Both the position numbers and the translations under genes were made by a program. Source: Pseudomonadota bacterium (GTDB lineage Bacteria > Pseudomonadota > Gammaproteobacteria > Burkholderiales > Gallionellaceae). From it: a DNA stretch of 14,684 nucleotides. The DNA is taken from positions 1 to 14,684 of the forward strand of contig JAJXWG010000021.1 in the NCBI GenBank assembly GCA_021781695.1. Reading direction: 5' to 3'. The notes beneath the pieces are model-generated. The model saw only the letters and a program-made list of their open reading frames with translations, searched no databases and was not told where the DNA came from. Below are positions 1-7,180 of this stretch, piece after piece. How positions within the stretch are numbered: the first letter of the stretch is position 1; each line of letters begins with the position of its first letter.

Positions 1-2504
1 ACGCGCTTGGCCAGGAGATCGCGCCTCGCTCTGTTGCCATGCTTTTCTATCGGCGTGCGCCAGGTTTTGGTAAACGATTTGGCATCCCCCAGAAAACCCG
101 GCAGCAAGAAATCGAACTGCGCCCACAGCTCGCCCAGGTGATTTTCAAGCGGCGTGCCGGTGAGACACAATCTGTGACGTGCATTCAGGCGGCGCACCAC
201 CTGCGCTGCTTGGCTTGCGACGTTCTTCACGGTCTGCGCCTCATCCAGTATCAGCAGATGATAGTCATGCGCAAGCAACGCATCTTCATCACGCCACAGC
301 AGAGGATAGGTGGTGAGTATCACATCAAAGTTCGCGATCAGCGCAAAACGATCCGCTCTTTCCTTGCCGTGCAGGGACAATAACTTGAGCTCTGGCGCGA
401 ACCGCTCCGCCTCTTTCTTCCAATTGAAGATCAGCGAAGTCGGCAGCACCACCAGGGAAGGCCTGTCCATGCGTCCAGACTGCTTTTCTAGCAGCAGATG
501 CGCCAACGTCTGTGCAGTTTTTCCCAACCCCATGTCGTCTGCCAGTATGCCCGCCAGACCCTGTTCACGCAGAAACTGCAGCCAGGCCAGCCCTTCCAGC
601 TGATAATGGCGCAGCTGCAATGCGAAGCCTTCCGGCGCTTCAACCGCCTTGATCCCTTCGGCATCCTTAAGCTTGCCTGCCAGGCTCGCCACCGCATCCA
701 TGCCCTTGAACTGCCAGCGCTCCATTCCCGCCAGCGCATCGATGCGCGCCACGTCAAAGCGCGACAGGCGGATTTCTTCGATCCCCGCGCGCGTATCAAA
801 CAGTTCGATCAGCGTCCGCGCCAGCGGCTTTAATCGTTGTGCAGGCACGCGCACCGTGCCCCCTTCCGGCAATTCCAGCGCAATCGCCTCATTATCCTTC
901 ATCTGCTCGAGCAGAATGGTATCCAGCCAGCGGGCATCCGTCTTGAACAGTTCACGCAGCATCGGCGCCAGAGGAACACGCTGGCCGTTGACCACGATGC
1001 CCATGTTCAGGCTAAACCAGCCATCTTCCTGCTCGTCGAAATCACCGACCCAGGCATCCACTTCCAGCGTGAGATGGCGAAAGTCCTGCGGAATGACCAC
1101 ATCCCAGCCCGCTGCCTTCATCCGTGGCACGGCTTGCTGCATGAACCCGCTCCAGGATTTCTCGTTCTCCAGCACATAAACCGGATGATCGAGCGTAACA
1201 CCGGACAGGCCAAAACGCGGCATCTCCTCCAGACCGTAATCCTCGAGCGACTTGAGATACCGCTTTTCCTGCTTCAAATCGCGTTTCACGCGCACGGTCT
1301 CACCGCTTTTCAGCGTGACGAATTCTCCCGGATGATCCGGACGCACCGAAGCCTCGCCGTAACGGAAACGCACATAAGCCCAATCCCGCACCTGTGTGCC
1401 GAAACCATAGCCGCGGAAACGCCCCATATAGGCAGGCGCCGACGTTTCCAATACCAATATCGCAGACAACTGCGACTCGAGCGTGCGCAGCCTCAACGTT
1501 GTAGGCGGCGGCAAATCGGGCACCATTTCACGCAGCACTTCCGACACCACGGGAACATCGATTTCCCTGAGCGGCGGCATATTCAGCAGCTGTGCAATCT
1601 GCAAGGGAGACTGCGCCAGTTTCAATATTCCGATTTCACCGGCTTTTGCATCCAGATACCAGGTAGCATCCGGCATCGCCAACACCTCCACTGCAGCGCC
1701 GCTGCGTATGACCCTGGGCACCATGCTTCCGGATTCATCAGCCCCCCAGTCAACGCGCGCCTCGCGCACCGCGCCCTGCTTTATGCGCATGGGTGCCGAC
1801 AGAAGGTAACGGTTCCCGGCAGCTCTCTCCATGCAGAAAAACCGCTTGCTTGCCAGCACGCCTTCCAGAATCTCTTTGCCATGAGGCCCCATGAGAATAT
1901 TGCCGTCATATTTGTCTTTCTGCCTCAAAAGCAGACGCAGTATGGGCAAATCCTCCTCGACGACAAACAACGGCGGCTTGATCAGTGCACGCTCCACGTT
2001 GTTCCATTCTTCCATTGCCCCGAGCAGCTGCCCGTCAGCGGACATCCTGGCCTTGTAAGTGGCAATCAAATACCCGTTCACATTGGGCGATTTCATCAGC
2101 ACGTAACACAGCCGCTCGGCACGTGGCGCAGGCTTGACCTTCTTCTTCGCAGCAACGCCTTGTGCTTTCTTGAATGCCTCGACCCAGGCCAGCAGTGCCG
2201 GATTCACGACGGGAGTGCGCGGCAGCGCCAGGGCGGAGAGCAGAACGGCAGCGGTATGCTTGCATTTGTATCCGACAGGACAGCTGCACATCGGCCTGAT
2301 GCCCGGCATGTCGGCCATATCGTTTTCGAAAAAGATTTCCACCGCGTAAGGCTGCCTGGCCGTGCCTTTAACCTGCGCTGTGATTTTGTTTGGCAGGACT
2401 GCCAGTTGAGAAATCGAATTCAGGTATGCTTTGGCTTTGTTCAACTCATGCATGCTGTACCAGCGGACGACATCGGCTAAGGTATAGGTCTTGGCAAGTG
2501 ACAT
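1..2504 (-). CDS. SWIM zinc-finger SNF2/DEAD-like helicase, C-terminal part beyond the window
   Basis: Superfamily 2 DNA-dependent ATPase of the Swi2/Snf2 type, expected to act on DNA or protein-DNA complexes in the cytoplasm. The 834 complete codons seen here have no internal stop. Near the N-terminus is a SWIM zinc finger (Cys73, Cys75, Cys81, His83 in CSCPVGYKCKH). A long middle region of about 500 residues follows, then the first RecA-like lobe: Walker A DDMGLGKT at 656-663, DEAQ box at 754-757 and motif III TGTPLEN at 782-788. The second helicase lobe (motifs IV-VI) must lie left of base 1. The ATG at 2504 is fixed by an in-frame TAA two codons upstream; no clear Shine-Dalgarno is visible. 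It is separated from gpsA by 102 bases and has its own promoter-like sequence. Bacterial SWIM-SNF2 proteins are common, but their exact job is poorly defined, so I give no gene symbol. Confidence 0.93.
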   Translation of the reverse strand, partial: MSLAKTYTLADVVRWYSMHELNKAKAYLNSISQLAVLPNKITAQVKGTARQPYAVEIFFENDMADMPGIRPMCSCPVGYKCKHTAAVLLSALALPRTPVVNPALLAWVEAFKKAQGVAAKKKVKPAPRAERLCYVLMKSPNVNGYLIATYKARMSADGQLLGAMEEWNNVERALIKPPLFVVEEDLPILRLLLRQKDKYDGNILMGPHGKEILEGVLASKRFFCMERAAGNRYLLSAPMRIKQGAVREARVDWGADESGSMVPRVIRSGAAVEVLAMPDATWYLDAKAGEIGILKLAQSPLQIAQLLNMPPLREIDVPVVSEVLREMVPDLPPPTTLRLRTLESQLSAILVLETSAPAYMGRFRGYGFGTQVRDWAYVRFRYGEASVRPDHPGEFVTLKSGETVRVKRDLKQEKRYLKSLEDYGLEEMPRFGLSGVTLDHPVYVLENEKSWSGFMQQAVPRMKAAGWDVVIPQDFRHLTLEVDAWVGDFDEQEDGWFSLNMGIVVNGQRVPLAPMLRELFKTDARWLDTILLEQMKDNEAIALELPEGGTVRVPAQRLKPLARTLIELFDTRAGIEEIRLSRFDVARIDALAGMERWQFKGMDAVASLAGKLKDAEGIKAVEAPEGFALQLRHYQLEGLAWLQFLREQGLAGILADDMGLGKTAQTLAHLLLEKQSGRMDRPSLVVLPTSLIFNWKKEAERFAPELKLLSLHGKERADRFALIANFDVILTTYPLLWRDEDALLAHDYHLLILDEAQTVKNVASQAAQVVRRLNARHRLCLTGTPLENHLGELWAQFDFLLPGFLGDAKSFTKTWRTPIEKHGNRARRDLLAKR

Positions 2505-2534
2505 GGGTTACGCGCGCGAAAACAATAAAGACGG

Positions 2535-2566
2535 ATTATAACGTGCCGAATGGAACGCGTGGCCAA
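2535..2566 (-). promoter_or_regulatory. Candidate promoter of the SNF2 helicase gene
   Basis: On the minus strand a perfect TATAAT lies at 2540-2535, about 30 bases upstream of the helicase ATG. The best -35-like hexamer is TTGGCC at 2566-2561, which leaves a 20-base spacer, longer than the usual 16-18. The -10 is convincing; the -35 is weak and could be replaced by an activator. The placement in the 102-base gap after gpsA supports separate transcription of the helicase. Confidence 0.4.
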
Positions 2567-2606
2567 CTGAAAGAACGATTACAGGCCTGTGCGACATCAA
2601 AAATCG

Positions 2607-3596
2607 CTACTGGCCAAATTCGAGGCTGGTGGTGCGATTAAGCAGATAATCGACCATCTCATGTGCCGGAACATGCTCATAGAGCACGCGATAGACTGCC
2701 TCACAGATGGGCATATCCACGCCCAGCCGCTCTGCAAGCCCATGCACTTCGCGCACTGCATACACGCCTTCGGCAACATGGCCGATCTCATCCAGTATCT
2801 CGTCAATCTTTCTGCCCTCTGCGAGCATGAGGCCTACGCGCCGGTTTCGCGACAGGTTTCCGGTACAGGTCAGAATCAGATCCCCAGCGCCAGACAAGCC
2901 ACCCAGTGTCTCCGCGCGGCCGCCGAGCTTCATGCCCAATCTTGAGATTTCAGCCAACCCGCGGGTGATAAGCGCGGCACGCGCATTGTTGCCAAGATGC
3001 ATTCCATCGGAAACACCGGCAGCAATCGCCATCACGTTCTTCACAGCACCGCCGACTTCCACGCCGACCACGTCATTGCTGGCGTATATCCTAAGACGGG
3101 AATGGTGCAGCATTTGCGCAGCACGCTGCGCAAATGCCTCGTCTTTGGATGCCAGCACCAGCGCGGTAGGCAGGCCTTGTGCGACTTCGAGCGCAAAACT
3201 CGGCCCAGACAAAACGCCGCGATGAAAACTGGGTGGCAGGACCTGCTCTGCCACCTGATGAGGAAGCAGTGAGGTCTGCCTCTCCAAACCCTTGCACAGC
3301 CATATCACATCGCATGCAGGATACCCGGATATCCTTTGCAGCATCATGCGCAATGCGGCGGTTGGCACTGCGAGTATCAGAAGCTCTGCGCCTGCCAATG
3401 CAGCAGAAAAATCCGAGCTCAAGGACAGGTTTTCGGGAAGCGGAACATCGGGGAGGTAGCGCTGATTGCAGCGCTCGGCGCGCATCCCGGCCATCTGCCC
3501 TTCATCCCTGCCCCAAAGGGTGGTGCGATGCCGCGATGCAAGGCTGATAGCCAGCGATGTTCCCCATGCTCCGGCGCCGATAACAGTAATATTCAT
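2607..3596 (-). CDS. gpsA: Glycerol-3-phosphate dehydrogenase [NAD(P)+]
   Basis: Cytoplasmic enzyme reducing dihydroxyacetone phosphate to sn-glycerol 3-phosphate with NAD(P)H, the first committed step to phospholipid head groups. At 329 aa it has normal family length. The N-terminal Rossmann fold shows the glycine motif GAGAWGT (residues 7-13). SGPSFA (130-135), Lys102, the catalytic Lys186 in KNVMAIAAG, and LSGAGDL with Asp239 plus TGNLSRNRRVG (245-255) all match GpsA. The ATG at 3596 was chosen because the glycine motif then sits at the usual distance. A TTG 13 codons upstream (3635) is open but adds nothing recognisable. No strong Shine-Dalgarno precedes either. It follows secB and the SH3b gene in the same direction; secB-gpsA adjacency is the E. 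coli order. The 78-base gap before it shows no convincing promoter or terminator. Confidence 0.97.
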   Translation of the reverse strand: MNITVIGAGAWGTSLAISLASRHRTTLWGRDEGQMAGMRAERCNQRYLPDVPLPENLSLSSDFSAALAGAELLILAVPTAALRMMLQRISGYPACDVIWLCKGLERQTSLLPHQVAEQVLPPSFHRGVLSGPSFALEVAQGLPTALVLASKDEAFAQRAAQMLHHSRLRIYASNDVVGVEVGGAVKNVMAIAAGVSDGMHLGNNARAALITRGLAEISRLGMKLGGRAETLGGLSGAGDLILTCTGNLSRNRRVGLMLAEGRKIDEILDEIGHVAEGVYAVREVHGLAERLGVDMPICEAVYRVLYEHVPAHEMVDYLLNRTTSLEFGQ

Positions 3597-3674
3597 TATG
3601 AATTTAGTCGTAACTAGTGCGTGGTAAACGGGCAACCACTAAATTGCCTGAATCCTCAATTCTCGATTCTGAAG

Positions 3675-4109
3675 TTACTGCCCCCACACATCGGCGTTGC
3701 GCACATAGCCAACATCGCCATCCCTGTGGCGCACCTTCACCCAGCCAGTTCCTGTGGACTCCAGAACTTCCAGCGCGACTTGCTGTTTCACCTGAAACAC
3801 GGGCGGCGCGGATGCATCTGGGTTAGCGTACGCATCGACCAGGGGGTTCAAGGCAAACACGTATTTCCTGTTCGACAGCGCGTGCTTTTCGACCCAGTAC
3901 AGACCGCCAGAATGATCGCGCACCTTGGTCCAATTTTCCAGGGTCACGACCTGCTCGAACGGCATGTAACGGTTCACGACAAACAGCTTTTTCGCCTTGA
4001 GCGAAGGCGCATCGTAAAGAATCGCGACGGGCTCGGCGACAGAAACATAGTCCACTGCCTGTGCTGCTGTCGCAACACACATGAAAAGCAGAGCCGAGAA
4101 CCGTTTCAT
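3675..4109 (-). CDS. Secreted tandem SH3b-domain protein
   Basis: Predicted periplasmic protein of 144 aa. Residues 1-18 look like a signal peptide (short basic start, hydrophobic core, AQA cleavage site before Val19). The mature part appears to hold two bacterial SH3 (SH3b) repeats, about 19-78 and 87-142. The first has LYDAPS, NWTKVRD and LYWVEK; the second has AYANPDASAP, GWVKVRHRDGDVGYV and a terminal W. SH3b domains typically bind peptidoglycan or protein ligands, often as modules of wall enzymes, but no enzyme domain is present, so it may be an adaptor or binding protein. The ATG is 3 bases after the secB stop and has no Shine-Dalgarno of its own, suggesting translational coupling to secB. 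It interrupts the usual secB-gpsA adjacency. The specific function is unknown. Confidence 0.85.
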   Translation of the reverse strand: MKRFSALLFMCVATAAQAVDYVSVAEPVAILYDAPSLKAKKLFVVNRYMPFEQVVTLENWTKVRDHSGGLYWVEKHALSNRKYVFALNPLVDAYANPDASAPPVFQVKQQVALEVLESTGTGWVKVRHRDGDVGYVRNADVWGQ

Positions 4110-4112
4110 CTG

Positions 4113-4559
4113 TTATTGTATCGTCGCACCGGCAGCTTGAGACTGAGCCTGTTGCTGCTGGTACAGCGCATCGAAATTGATCGGGCTTAACAGGACCGGC
4201 GCGAAACCTGCGCGCACAGACACATCGGAAACCACCTCGCGCAAATACGGGAACAGGATATTGGGACACACCACAGCGAGCAAGGGTGTTTTTTCCGCCT
4301 CCGGCACATTGCGCACCGTGAATATGCCCGCCTGTTTTACCTCGATCAGGAACATCACCTTGTCGCCTATCTTGGCGGTCACCGTTGCTGTCACAGTCAC
4401 CTCGTAAACGCCTTCGTCGATTGCGCTTGCCGCGGTATGCAATTGCACCTCGATTTGCGGGGCCTCGCGCTCCAGAAAGATCTGGGGCGCATTCGGGATC
4501 TCCAGCGAGAGATCCTTGACGTAAATTTTGTCCATATTGAACATGGGTGTCTCAGTCAT
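4113..4559 (-). CDS. secB: Protein-export chaperone SecB
   Basis: Cytoplasmic export chaperone, a tetramer in known members, that keeps preproteins unfolded and passes them to SecA. The 148-aa sequence matches the family in length and pattern: N-terminal IYVKDLSLEIPNAPQ, a central beta region (EVTVTATVTAKIGDKVMFLIEVKQAG), then PLLAVVCPNILFPYLREVVSD and a C-terminal helix ending FAPVLLSPINFDALY, followed by a Gln/Ala-rich tail. The ATG at 4559 is preceded by AAGGA (4570-4566) with a 6-base spacer, a good ribosome binding site. It lies 15 bases after grxC and 3 bases before the SH3b gene. The grxC-secB pair is a widely conserved proteobacterial arrangement, which supports the call. Confidence 0.97.
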   Translation of the reverse strand: MTETPMFNMDKIYVKDLSLEIPNAPQIFLEREAPQIEVQLHTAASAIDEGVYEVTVTATVTAKIGDKVMFLIEVKQAGIFTVRNVPEAEKTPLLAVVCPNILFPYLREVVSDVSVRAGFAPVLLSPINFDALYQQQQAQSQAAGATIQ

Positions 4560-4574
4560 GCTTTTTCCTTGAAT

Positions 4575-4832
4575 TTAAGAGGCCAACAAAGGCTCAAGAC
4601 CGCCTGCCTGATCCAGCTCCGCCAGATCATCATAGCCGCCGACATGTTGCTCATTGATAAAAATTTGCGGCACCGTGCGCCGCCCCGTCTTCTCCACCAT
4701 TGCGATGCGCAAATCGGGCTCAAGATCGATCCTGATTTTTTCGATTTCGGTCACACCCTTGCGTTTCAGCAATTGCTCAGCGCGCACGCAATATGGACAT
4801 ACTTCCGTACAATACATCACAATCTTGGCCAT
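4575..4832 (-). CDS. grxC: Glutaredoxin 3
   Basis: Small cytoplasmic dithiol oxidoreductase, expected to reduce protein disulfides and glutathione mixed disulfides using glutathione. With the ATG at 4832 it is 85 aa, the normal length. The active site is CPYC (Cys12, Cys15), the cis-proline loop is TVP (53-55), and the glutathione-binding GGYDD is at 65-69. An upstream in-frame ATG at 4865 would add 11 residues inside the rhodanese gene and break the usual start just before the first beta strand. The start at 4832 overlaps the rhodanese TAA by one base (TAATG), typical of translational coupling. It sits between rhodanese and secB as in E. coli yibN-grxC-secB. Confidence 0.96.
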   Translation of the reverse strand: MAKIVMYCTEVCPYCVRAEQLLKRKGVTEIEKIRIDLEPDLRIAMVEKTGRRTVPQIFINEQHVGGYDDLAELDQAGGLEPLLAS

Positions 4833-5242
4833 TATTTTTGCACCGGCAGATTCATTTTTTGCCATGCCATCATACCCCCCATCAGATTATAAGCCTGCGT
4901 AAAACCAAATTTGGACAAAATCGCACAAGCCGTGCCGGACCGGTTACCGCTTCTGCAAACCACCACCACGGGCTTGTCCTTGTGTTTTTCCAGCTCCTTG
5001 ACTCGCTCCTTCAACTTGCCCAATGGCACCAGCTTGGCGTTCAGAAGGTGTCCGCTTTCATACTCCGACGGCTCGCGCACATCCAGCACAAAAGCGTTCT
5101 TGTGGTTGATGAGCTGCAATGCACCATTGACATCCACTTCCTTGACGCCGCGGAAACGGTTGCCAAAAAAGGACCACAGGATCATCGTGCCGCTAAGCAG
5201 AGCCATCAGAATCGGGAAAAAATTACTTGTTATGAATTGCAC
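4832..5242 (-). CDS. Membrane-anchored single-domain rhodanese (YibN-like)
   Basis: Sulfurtransferase-fold protein of 136 aa from the chosen GTG start. One N-terminal membrane segment (about residues 3-25, FITSNFFPILMALLSGTMIL) is followed by a rhodanese domain facing, most likely, the cytoplasm. LDVREPSEYESGHL is the family's conserved DxRe/sEy...GHi motif, and the six-residue active loop is CRSGNRSG with Cys96 as the presumed persulfide carrier. A closing GGMMAW motif is typical. The GTG at 5242 is preferred over the ATG at 5248 because the AGGAG at 5254-5250 is 7 bases from the GTG but only 1 from the ATG, and the resulting N-terminus fits the family. Its 5' end overlaps the upstream ligase gene by 20 bases and its stop overlaps grxC. 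Same order as E. coli yibN-grxC. Confidence 0.93.
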   Translation of the reverse strand: MQFITSNFFPILMALLSGTMILWSFFGNRFRGVKEVDVNGALQLINHKNAFVLDVREPSEYESGHLLNAKLVPLGKLKERVKELEKHKDKPVVVVCRSGNRSGTACAILSKFGFTQAYNLMGGMMAWQKMNLPVQK

Positions 5243-6941
5243 TTGCATACTCCTGTTCAGTCTGATTAGCGAATTCTAACAGAGAGGCAAAATGCGCGGG
5301 GTCTTTATCGGCCAGTTTGACCAATTGTTTCTGTTCTTCGCTATTGTCAGGATATGACCAGAGTGCCTGTTCATACCTGCGTTTAGCCTCCGTTATCCTG
5401 CCATCCTGCGCCAGCAGGTATGCCTGCAGATAGGTAACTTCTGCAACCGGCATGAACCTTATCACCTTGTCATTAAAAGCAATCTTTTCCTCCAGATGAT
5501 CTGCATTCACCTGAATATAGGCGCTCGTAAAAAAATCAGCCCAGGGCGACAAGATAGACTTGTTGTGCATCGAGATCAGGTCATCGCGGGACCGCTCAGC
5601 ACCCGAAGCTTGCGGCTTATCCAATGCACCCTTGATTTCCTGGTATCCGATGCGAAACTGATAAAGAACAAACATCCCCGCAAGCAATATCGCGACTATC
5701 AGCACTGGCACGACACCACGCAAACGGTAGCGTGTTTCATCCAGAGCACCCAGCAGTATCGCTGCTATGGCCAAAAAATAGCTGTACCAGAGCGGATATT
5801 CAAGCAGGCTGTGCACGCAAAGCACGGCCAGCACGGCATAAGCCCACCAGTGCGCAGCACTCATCGCAACCCGCCTTAAGCCATTGAGCCATGCGAACAG
5901 TGCGGCAAACAATACTGTCAAACCTGCAATCCCGGTCTCTGCGGCCAGCTGGAAGATCAAATTATGGGCATTGTTATAAAGGCCCGTGATGTTCGTGCGG
6001 TGCAACACAGGCCCCAGCAGAAAATGCTGCCATGCAAACTGGCCAAAGCCTGCCCCAAACCAGGGTGACTGTTTGAAGATCAGCCAGGCCTCACGCCACA
6101 GATACAGGCGTATCCCGCCGCTTGCATCCTCGCCTGCGAACCTTTGCCATGTGGTCAAACTGCCCGTCAGAAACTCTACCAAGCCATGCATCAAAGCAAA
6201 ACCCGCCAGCAATGAAAGGCAATAGCGCAACAGCATGCCCGCCCCGGTGCGCCAAGCCAAGAGTCCCATCACGGCAAGATACAGCCAGCTGCTGCGCGAT
6301 GCGGAAAGCGTCATTACAAAAAGCAATGGCAAGACCAGCAACAGGAGAACAACCTGATGAACCCTGCGAAGCTCAAAAAGCAGACCCAGCGAGATCAGAC
6401 CCAGACAGATATAGTCGGCAAAGTGGTTTGCCTGCGCCAGATTGCCATAGACAGTGGCATATGCCCTGACGATCACCGTATCCAAAGGCGTGCGCCAATG
6501 AAAATGCTGCAGCACCCCGATCGCCGCATTCAGTTCGGCGCCTGCCAGCAAAAAGACAGACAGAATCACGGCAAATCTTTCCAGCCCAAGACTGTCTTTC
6601 AGATGCGCCCCCAGCATCATCAGGAGCAGCGCAAACAACAGGTAAAGGATATAAAGCAGTGCCTGATCGAAGTACACGATCAGCCCCATGGCGCTCTGCA
6701 GCAATACCAGAACGATGAGTGCTGCAGGCAGCTGGACGATGCGCGGAATTTGCAGCTGCTGCCAATATCCCGCGTTTGGCAGCAGGGTGAAGGCAAACGC
6801 CAGCAGGCCCAAGAGCGCGCTCCACCATTCCTGGTCGAATGTGGTCAGCGGATATTGGTGGCGGTAATACAAAAACGGGAACACCCACATCAGCCCGACC
6901 AGGGCCAGACCAAAGTGAGCCCGTGCCGTCCTTGCTAGCAA
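5223..6941 (-). CDS. O-antigen ligase / PglL-type O-oligosaccharyltransferase
   Basis: Polytopic inner-membrane protein, 572 aa, with about ten or more hydrophobic segments between residues 8 and 428 and a soluble C-terminal part (about 430-572). The Wzy_C/PglL family transfers lipid-linked glycans to lipid A or to periplasmic proteins such as pilins. Family landmarks are NLAQANHFADY (168-176, with N172/H173), SASRSSW (213-219), a large periplasmic loop with IRLYLWREAW, FGAGFGQF and NNAHNLIFQLAAETG (323-337), and HSLLEYPLWY (377-386). The last is especially typical of PglL proteins. The C-terminal helices (DGRITEAKRRYEQAL) look TPR-like. It apparently starts at TTG 6941, overlapping the DUF2892 stop by 7 bases; an internal ATG (Met18) would clip the first membrane segment. 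No glycosyltransferase or pilin gene is nearby, so the acceptor is unknown. Confidence 0.85.
   Translation of the reverse strand: MLARTARAHFGLALVGLMWVFPFLYYRHQYPLTTFDQEWWSALLGLLAFAFTLLPNAGYWQQLQIPRIVQLPAALIVLVLLQSAMGLIVYFDQALLYILYLLFALLLMMLGAHLKDSLGLERFAVILSVFLLAGAELNAAIGVLQHFHWRTPLDTVIVRAYATVYGNLAQANHFADYICLGLISLGLLFELRRVHQVVLLLLVLPLLFVMTLSASRSSWLYLAVMGLLAWRTGAGMLLRYCLSLLAGFALMHGLVEFLTGSLTTWQRFAGEDASGGIRLYLWREAWLIFKQSPWFGAGFGQFAWQHFLLGPVLHRTNITGLYNNAHNLIFQLAAETGIAGLTVLFAALFAWLNGLRRVAMSAAHWWAYAVLAVLCVHSLLEYPLWYSYFLAIAAILLGALDETRYRLRGVVPVLIVAILLAGMFVLYQFRIGYQEIKGALDKPQASGAERSRDDLISMHNKSILSPWADFFTSAYIQVNADHLEEKIAFNDKVIRFMPVAEVTYLQAYLLAQDGRITEAKRRYEQALWSYPDNSEEQKQLVKLADKDPAHFASLLEFANQTEQEYASAIHNK
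5250..5254 (-). promoter_or_regulatory. Ribosome binding site deciding the rhodanese start
   Basis: AGGAG on the minus strand, inside the last codons of the ligase gene. Spacing is 7 bases to the GTG at 5242 and 1 base to the ATG at 5248, favouring the GTG. Confidence 0.6.
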
Positions 6942-7147
6942 GAACCGCCTTTAACGCCCAGCTTCGCGAGTATGTTGTTCAGCGGACAGATTTTGGTGAA
7001 ACCGCTCTGAAAAAGATTGAAACCGACAAAGGCGGTGAAGAAAAGGAAATACTTGCTCACGAATATCGGGCTGCCTTCCACGCCCAGCGACAAGGAAAGC
7101 ATGATAAAAGTGCCTGCAACGATTCTGACGATGCGTTCTGCGTTCAT
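6935..7147 (-). CDS. Small DUF2892 (YgaP-type) inner-membrane protein
   Basis: A 70-aa protein with two membrane segments (about 7-23 and 33-50), a Gly-rich turn, and the C-terminal motif CPLNNILAKLGVKGGSC with Cys54 and Cys70. This is the DUF2892 family, known as the membrane part fused behind the rhodanese domain in E. coli YgaP; here it stands alone. The family's function is not settled, and sulfur or thiol chemistry is suspected from its fusions. A good AGGAG (7161-7157) lies 9 bases before the ATG. It is 33 bases downstream of the RND permease and overlaps the ligase start by 7 bases, so it is very likely co-transcribed with the pump. A free-standing rhodanese lies two genes downstream. 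Confidence 0.88.
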   Translation of the reverse strand: MNAERIVRIVAGTFIMLSLSLGVEGSPIFVSKYFLFFTAFVGFNLFQSGFTKICPLNNILAKLGVKGGSC

Positions 7148-7180
7148 GATTTAAAACTCCTGAAATTAAACTGATTGATT

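Noticed and set aside
837..2480. Plus-strand open frame of 547 codons opposite the SNF2 helicase
   Set aside because: Its translation is rich in His, Arg and Gln with no recognisable domain, and it lies wholly antisense to a gene with clear helicase and SWIM motifs. It is a by-product of codon bias.
2581..2590. Perfect palindrome ACAGGCCTGT after gpsA as a terminator
   Set aside because: The stem has no loop and no following T-run on the minus strand, so it is not a convincing intrinsic terminator.
3597..3674. Hairpins in the gap upstream of gpsA (GTGGT/ACCAC and GAATC/GATTC)
   Set aside because: Stems of only 5 bases with loops of 9-10 and no T-run; expected by chance.
4575..4865. Longer glutaredoxin starting at the ATG at 4865
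   Set aside because: It would add 11 residues encoded inside the rhodanese gene. The ATG at 4832 gives the normal 85-aa protein and a coupled TAATG junction.
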